The notes under the pieces were generated by a model. It was not told where the DNA came from, did not search any database, and saw nothing but the letters and a program-made list of their open reading frames with translations. The position numbers and the translations under genes are program-made. 64,000 nt of DNA from CAXXOK01 sp964497495. GTDB taxonomy: Bacteria > Bacillota > Clostridia > Christensenellales > Aristaeellaceae. Shown here one piece after another: positions 60,032-64,000 of this stretch (position 1 is its first letter; every line of letters begins with the position of its first letter). The stretch covers positions 9,666 through 73,665 of the forward strand of contig CAZCCZ010000012.1 of NCBI GenBank assembly GCA_964497495.1, written 5' to 3'.

Positions 60032-60095
60032 CCGCGAAGGTTCCCAAAGGGCGACCGCAAAGCCCTTTGGTCGCACCCGTAGGTGCGATTTTTCT
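60032..60095 (+). repeat. Dispersed repeat with internal inverted repeat
   Basis: GCGAAGGTTCCCAAAGGGCG followed by CCGCAAAGCCCTTTGGTCGC and GTAGGTGCGATTTTT; related to 45812-45850 and 45963-46006. CAAAGGGC and GCCCTTTG can pair, and GGTCGCACC/GGTGCGATT gives a second stem with a T-run. Confidence 0.6.
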
Positions 60096-60124
60096 TACTC
60101 ACCCTTTCGCTTCCTTCAAGGAGT

Positions 60125-60161
60125 AAAAGAAAGGAACCCCCTCCAACTTGGAAGAGGTTCC
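60125..60161 (-). terminator. Terminator-like hairpin for minus-strand transcription
   Basis: Minus strand GGAACC...GGTTCC with inner TTCCAA/TTGGAG pairing, followed by TTTCTTTT. A second GC-rich stem (60174-60193) precedes it. It has no intact gene before it except the remnant at 60229-60459. Confidence 0.6.
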
Positions 60162-60228
60162 CGTAAGGGGCGCGGGGGCGCCGAAACGCCCCCGACCCTT
60201 TTCCCTTTTGCGGGCAAAAACGTTATAC

Positions 60229-60459
60229 TCAGCCCAGTTCGGAGAAGTACTTGATGGTGCGCACCATCTGCGTGGTGTAGCTGTTTTCGTTCGGTGTCCT
60301 CCTTCGGAGGCCATCGGGGGTGATACTGTTGCGATACAAGGATTTTAGCTGTATCGCGTAGTCGTTTTTCACTTGAGAATTGCAGCAGTTTACTGCGCCC
60401 TTTTCCCTTGGTTTAATCCGTTCAGGATTTAGTTTACCATGCTTGATGAAGGATATCAA
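60229..60459 (-). pseudogene. Possible 3' remnant of a disrupted gene
   Basis: A 76-residue open frame whose last ~20 residues (ENSYTTQMVRTIKYFSELG) read like a genuine protein C-terminus, followed by terminator-like hairpins. The upstream part has low-quality sequence and no good ribosome site at its ATG. The WYL gene stop (60456) overlaps its beginning. I do not recognise the family. It may be the tail of a host gene cut by insertion of the AT-rich island, or a spurious frame. Confidence 0.3.
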
Positions 60460-61460
60460 GAGGGGCTTTCTTCCGATGGTTCATACATACCCTGAATATC
60501 TTCAAGCGCTTTTTTCATCTTCTCTTTTACGCTTTCCGGCGCAACGATCCGCACATTCTTCCCAAGGCCAAACACCCAACCAAAGAACTGATTGCTTACG
60601 GCAACGGAAACGGTGATTTTGAAGTGCTTCTCATCCGCCTTCATGACCACCACATCCCGCCCAAATCGGTCAATCACAGCGCCAATAAAGCGGTTGGAAA
60701 ATACCATTGTGACTTGCTCAATTTCGCCACCAAACATAGAGAAGGTGTATTTGGTGTAGGCGGCCATGTCGATCTTCTTGAACTCCTCCGCCCCGATACG
60801 GTCAATGCCTGTAGCCTCCGCCTTCTCCATTTTATCCACGCGGAAATGCTTGAACTTGCCAGCGTCCGCATCGTAGGCCAAGAGGTAGTAGTTGTCATCC
60901 GCATAGATCATGGCAAAGGGGCTGACGGTATACTTTGCGCCATTCTTGAAATACTTGCGCTGTTTGCTCAAATCAAAATCGAAATACTGAAAACTGATTT
61001 GGGAGTTGTTTGAAATCGCGGTATGAATCGCGTCCACGTTGTAATGGATGGATGTGTTCATGCTCTTCACACGGTTGGCAACGACCACCTGTCTTTGCAG
61101 GGTTTGCGCCTCGTGCTTGCTGCAAAGGCTTTCCAGCTTCTTAATGATTTCCCGTGTTTTAGCTTCGGATAGGAACTTGGAAGACTGGATGCTATCAATC
61201 AGTAGCTTGATTTCGGAAAGCTGAAAGAGCCTGCCGGACAGCCGATACTCGGTTGATTTATGCTTGTCCGAAAGCACCTCATAGCCCAACTGTTCCAATG
61301 CTGTAAAATCTTCATAGATGCTCTTGCGTTCGGCTGTGACCCCATTCATCGACAACAGTTCCAAAATACGCTGCATGGTTAAGCCGTGATGCTCATCGGT
61401 ATTCTCTTCAAGGATACGTTTTAGTGTGAAAAGCTTCAACTTCTGGCCTTCGGACTTCAA
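60456..61460 (-). CDS. WYL-domain transcriptional regulator
   Basis: A 334-residue regulator. The N-terminal winged HTH (about 8-65) has LFTLKRILEENTDEHHGLTM and RKSIYEDFTALEQLGYEV; the WYL domain (about 125-235) shows SQISFQYFDFDLSKQRKYF and VSPFAMIYADDNYYLLAYDA, with the WYL C-terminal extension to the end. TTG start with AAGGAG ten bases upstream. WYL regulators sense nucleic acid or nucleotide ligands and frequently control defence or DNA-damage genes. It lies directly downstream of the kinase gene, 51 bases away in the same direction, so it may regulate it. Confidence 0.9.
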   Translation of the reverse strand: MKSEGQKLKLFTLKRILEENTDEHHGLTMQRILELLSMNGVTAERKSIYEDFTALEQLGYEVLSDKHKSTEYRLSGRLFQLSEIKLLIDSIQSSKFLSEAKTREIIKKLESLCSKHEAQTLQRQVVVANRVKSMNTSIHYNVDAIHTAISNNSQISFQYFDFDLSKQRKYFKNGAKYTVSPFAMIYADDNYYLLAYDADAGKFKHFRVDKMEKAEATGIDRIGAEEFKKIDMAAYTKYTFSMFGGEIEQVTMVFSNRFIGAVIDRFGRDVVVMKADEKHFKITVSVAVSNQFFGWVFGLGKNVRIVAPESVKEKMKKALEDIQGMYEPSEESPS

Positions 61461-61511
61461 GTTTGTACAACTCCTTAGAACTATTGCATATCATTTAGCG
61501 ATTGACTACAT

Positions 61512-62789
61512 TTACCAACGAAAATCATCAACAATCTTTGAGAATGCGAGTACCATTTCGTTGACATCCTGATACCTCTTTGTCTTGTCTGCATCAAGAC
61601 CCTTGTGAACGAATTCTTTCAGTGAAGCATTCGATATTTTGTCTGTGTTTGTTCTTCCTGTCATAACAAAAAACAATACTCTTGTAATCGCATAGGTTTC
61701 ATGTTGTACTAAATATGCATTAAACCCATCCAACCTCAGGGTTGGATCATTAAAATAACCTTTATAATCTCCACTGATTGTTGTTAGTTTAGAATCGGGC
61801 AATTTTACAAGACCAAAATCCGCCACTTTGACGACTTTAACATCATCATAAACCTTGATGAGTATGTTTTTAGGACAAATATCTCTATGTAGTATGTCTT
61901 TTGAATGGATATGGGCAAATGCACGTAAGATTTGATTACATATATTTTTTCGTTCGTTAAAACTAAGCTTACCGTTATTTTCAGCTATGTATTGATCTAA
62001 GGTGCTATCCATCAACTCCATTATGTATTCATTCGTTTCGTCATCATAATTATAAACTTCTACGATATATGGAGAATGAAGTGATTTCATTTGTTCAAAC
62101 TCCCTTTTAAATCGCTCTATTTCTTTTGCAGTTAAATCTTTTCTCGCTCTTTTTAAAACAAAATAGCGATCATAAAAACCATCCAAAAATTTATATACAA
62201 GAGCATATGATCCCTCGCCAATCATTTTAAGTGGCGCTATATTACTTTTACGGTTTGAAGGTAGGCTGATTGATTGTTCCGCAACTGATCTCCAACAATA
62301 CATTGATCTTCCTGATACATGAGGCGTTTCATATAATTCATAGCCATCATTACGCAACAATGTATTGATTTTTCTAAGAAATTCAACCCATGGTTCTGCA
62401 TCGTCTCTCACACATGGATTGAACATTTCACAAATGAATTTTAAGAAAGGCTCATCATTGCCACCATTCAACCTAAATCGTGAGTCGCTAAATACCCATC
62501 CAGTTGACCAGTCTGCGTTATAGAATGTGTGTTGTCGAATATCACCTTCTGCGTTTCTATATCTATTATCAGTTGATGGCAGGCTGGTAAGATCATACAA
62601 TCTTGATAAGAACCCAATTTCGTCAATCTTCCCAAAATACTGCATCTTATACTCAGCAGTTATTTCTACTGGATATCCTGGCTCATGAGGATCAAATGGA
62701 TCAGTTTCTATAACGGTTTCATGCTCTGTAAATCCATAACAAATTATATCAGTAATATTTTTCTTTGTGAGGGCGGTTAATTTACTCAA
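61512..62789 (-). CDS. AbiJ-NTD3-like domain fused to a Ser/Thr protein kinase
   Basis: A 425-residue protein. Residues about 45-168 match the AbiJ N-terminal domain 3 pattern known from abortive-infection proteins: YFGKIDEIGFLSRLYDLTSL, EGDIRQHTFYNADW, WVFSDSRFRL and FLKFICEMFNPCVRDDAE. Residues about 187-425 are a complete protein kinase: glycine loop IGEGSYALV (190-198), Lys213, HRDICPKN (301-308) and DFG (324-326). TTG 62789 is chosen for AGGAGG nine bases upstream; an upstream TTG would contain that site. AT-rich DNA unlike the rest of the window. Likely a phage-defence effector or sensor; inferred. Confidence 0.85.
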   Translation of the reverse strand: MSKLTALTKKNITDIICYGFTEHETVIETDPFDPHEPGYPVEITAEYKMQYFGKIDEIGFLSRLYDLTSLPSTDNRYRNAEGDIRQHTFYNADWSTGWVFSDSRFRLNGGNDEPFLKFICEMFNPCVRDDAEPWVEFLRKINTLLRNDGYELYETPHVSGRSMYCWRSVAEQSISLPSNRKSNIAPLKMIGEGSYALVYKFLDGFYDRYFVLKRARKDLTAKEIERFKREFEQMKSLHSPYIVEVYNYDDETNEYIMELMDSTLDQYIAENNGKLSFNERKNICNQILRAFAHIHSKDILHRDICPKNILIKVYDDVKVVKVADFGLVKLPDSKLTTISGDYKGYFNDPTLRLDGFNAYLVQHETYAITRVLFFVMTGRTNTDKISNASLKEFVHKGLDADKTKRYQDVNEMVLAFSKIVDDFRW

Positions 62790-62896
62790 GTTATTTCTCC
62801 TCCTGATAGCCAAGGCGTCTATTGTTCATAATCTATAATATCACGAATTCCCTTACAAAAATACAATATGCCTTCATATGGGCATGAGGAAATTTT

Positions 62897-62925
62897 TTGA
62901 TTTTCCGAGAAAATTTTGGTATAAT
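62897..62925 (+). promoter_or_regulatory. Promoter of the ribbon-helix-helix gene
   Basis: TTGATT at 62897, 17-base spacer, TATAAT at 62920-62925 preceded by TGG (extended -10). It is divergent from the kinase gene. Confidence 0.75.
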
Positions 62926-63019
62926 ATTAACAGTGAAAAGAAAACTGTCAAACCCTGTTGGACAAACGCATTCAAACCATCTATCCCATCCGCCACATAC
63001 TGTTGGAAGGAGTGATTTT

Positions 63020-63139
63020 GTGGCACAAATCGGTATCCGCTTGACTGACCAAGAGAAAGAAAAGCTTGCGGCGGCAGCACAGGAAAACGACCAAACTATT
63101 TCACAAATACTACGGATGCTTATCCGTAATTATATTTAG
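63020..63139 (+). CDS. Very small ribbon-helix-helix protein
   Basis: A 39-residue protein from GTG 63020 with GGAAGGAG seven bases upstream. IGIRLTDQEKEKLAAAAQEN followed by TISQILRMLIRNYI is a minimal RHH/CopG fold, one beta strand and two helices. Proteins this small are usual in mobile elements, as relaxosome accessory factors, copy-number repressors or antitoxins. It lies ten bases before the interrupted winged-helix gene and shares its promoter. Confidence 0.7.
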   Translation: MAQIGIRLTDQEKEKLAAAAQENDQTISQILRMLIRNYI

Positions 63140-63149
63140 GAGATTTCAA

Positions 63150-63755
63150 ATGGAAAAGAATGAACTTGACGAAGCAGAATTCGAGTATGAATGGTTAAGC
63201 CGTTAGGCTTACGAGTTCAAAATACTGACCCTCCTTGCAGTTCTCGCTGATAATCACCTTGCCTACCGTGGCACGTTGAAAGAGATGTGTGAGTTCTTCG
63301 GGGTTAAGAGCGGCGATTGCAGCAATAACAGAAACATTAAAAGCGCAATCGATGTGTTGGAAACAGACGGCCTCCTCAAATCCATACAAGATGGCCGAAC
63401 TTTTACGCTAACGCTATCCAAAAGGGCAGAACAGCGCTCGAAAGTGATTCGCATCCAAAAGGAATGGGTGGAGATTGCCAAGAGCTATAAAAGTGAAAAT
63501 CCAAATAACAGCGTAAGCTGGATGGCCTTATTGAAGGTATTGCTTTACCTAATCAATAATGAGCGTGAGATCATTAGGACAAGCGACATTGCAGAAGAAC
63601 TTGGTTTATCTACAAGCACTGTTAAAAATGCCAAGAGAGCTTTAGTAAAGGATGTTAAGGCAATCGTATCGGATAAGCAGACAATTATTGATGTAAGCGG
63701 TGTATACCGATGCTTAGGCTCTACGATCACTGTTAGAGCATGGCTTGACGACTAA
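63150..63755 (+). pseudogene. Winged-helix DNA-binding protein interrupted by an in-frame amber codon
   Basis: From ATG 63150 (AGGAG seven bases upstream) the frame encodes 18 residues, MEKNELDEAEFEYEWLSR, then TAG at 63204-63206, then an unbroken 182 residues to 63755. The second part continues naturally (AYEFKILTLLAVLADNHLAY) into two HTH-like regions, GTLKEMCEFFGVKSGD and TSDIAEELGLSTSTVKNAKR. A single CAG-to-TAG change would explain it. A fresh start at ATG 63276 has no ribosome site. It may be a pseudogene or need suppression. Probably a replication or regulatory protein of a mobile element; family not recognised. Confidence 0.65.
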
Positions 63756-63792
63756 CCGTCATCCCCGTTACCAAATTTCGGATCACCGTTCC

Positions 63793-63855
63793 AAAAGTGT
63801 GTGAAATTGCTCTAAATATATGTATTTAGTATTGGGGGCAATATTACACACTTTT
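63793..63855. repeat. Large nested palindrome
   Basis: Outer arms of 18 bases, 63793-63810 (AAAAGTGTGTGAAATTGC) and 63838-63855 (GCAATATTACACACTTTT), with three mismatches; inner perfect stem CTAAATA/TATTTAG around TATG (63812-63829). Lies 37 bases after the winged-helix gene. Confidence 0.75.
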
Positions 63856-63875
63856 TCGAAAGAAATACTATCGGC

Positions 63876-63905
63876 AATGATTCATCGCCTGCGCGATGAA
63901 TCATT
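63876..63905. repeat. Perfect 13-base palindrome
   Basis: AATGATTCATCGC (63876-63888), loop CTGC, GCGATGAATCATT (63893-63905), followed by CCGCC/GGCGG and CGGTC/GACCG inverted repeats up to the IS end. It has no T-run, so it is not a standard terminator. Confidence 0.75.
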
Positions 63906-63932
63906 AAGCCGCCAGCCCGCCGCAGGCGGTCT

Positions 63933-64000
63933 GAGACCGTCCCGGATTTTGTGTAAACCTCCAAGCTGTGATAGGATAGAAACAGCATGGAGGTTTCTTG
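63933..64000 (+). mobile_element. Left end of an IS256-family insertion sequence (truncated by window)
   Basis: GAGACCGTCCCGGATTTTGT continuing GTAAA (63933-63957) has the form of an IS256-family terminal inverted repeat. Within it TTGTGT (63949) with a 17-base spacer to TAGGAT (63972-63977) gives the usual outward-to-inward transposase promoter, and GGAGGT (63989-63994) is the ribosome site ending just before the edge. The transposase gene itself is outside the window. Confidence 0.7.

Overview
The window reads as a chromosomal segment of a high-GC member of the Clostridia (Bacillota). Supporting signs are a T-box leader, the yybS-like/rplI/dnaB neighbourhood, a YhaM-type exoribonuclease, an LCP wall-polymer ligase, the GatCAB route to Asn-tRNA, strong AGGAGG ribosome sites and frequent GTG/TTG starts. 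A lineage near Christensenellales is my guess only. No rRNA, tRNA or CRISPR array was seen.

Layout. 1-1009: 3' end of cysS and a small helix-hairpin-helix protein. 1047-8649: surface-polysaccharide operon (priming sugar transferase, epimerase, four glycosyltransferases, then a wecC-like UDP-sugar dehydrogenase with its own promoter). 8776-10518: secreted protein with five Ig-like (Big_2) repeats. 10717-19015: complete histidine operon hisZGDCBHAF-IE-K. 19072-20022: divergent EamA transporter. 20221-31066: an unusual operon with two paralogous membrane proteins, an SDR, an acyl carrier protein, an AMP-ligase, LuxE-like and LuxC-like enzymes, an ArnC-like glycosyltransferase, an acetyltransferase, an ArnE/ArnF-like half-transporter pair and a second acetyltransferase. 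31130-33642: trpS and an FAD oxidoreductase. 33736-36063 (minus): LCP ligase and CDF metal transporter. 36361-41287: yybS-like gene, rplI, dnaB, yhaM-like gene and a lipoprotein. 41288-42744: a tandem RNA-like repeat, a zinc-ribbon protein and an XRE regulator. 42843-45688 (minus): asd-dapA-dapB. 46185-51610 (minus): T-box leader, an aspS-gatC fusion, gatA and gatB. 51790-53430: WG-repeat protein. 53580-59191 (minus): glycosyltransferase, Wzx-like flippase, Spo0B-type histidine kinase, rarA and a nitroreductase. 59283-60455: repeat-rich non-coding DNA. From about 60456 to the end the DNA is visibly AT-richer and looks acquired: WYL regulator, AbiJ-NTD3/protein-kinase fusion, ribbon-helix-helix protein, an amber-interrupted winged-helix gene, large palindromes and the left end of an IS256-family element.

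How it fits together. Three blocks serve the cell surface: the EPS operon, the LCP ligase, and the flippase/glycosyltransferase/kinase operon. The 20-31 kb operon looks like a fourth, complete route. An acyl or aldehyde intermediate made on a dedicated carrier protein would modify a sugar, which is loaded on polyprenyl phosphate, flipped by a small heterodimer and transferred outside by two GT-C-like membrane proteins. This is inference from family and gene order. The aspS-gatC fusion, its downstream gatA-gatB and a T-box whose specifier region contains AAC and GAA but no Asp codon point to tRNA-dependent Asn synthesis as a single regulated unit. The terminal AT-rich island is the best candidate for anti-phage defence.
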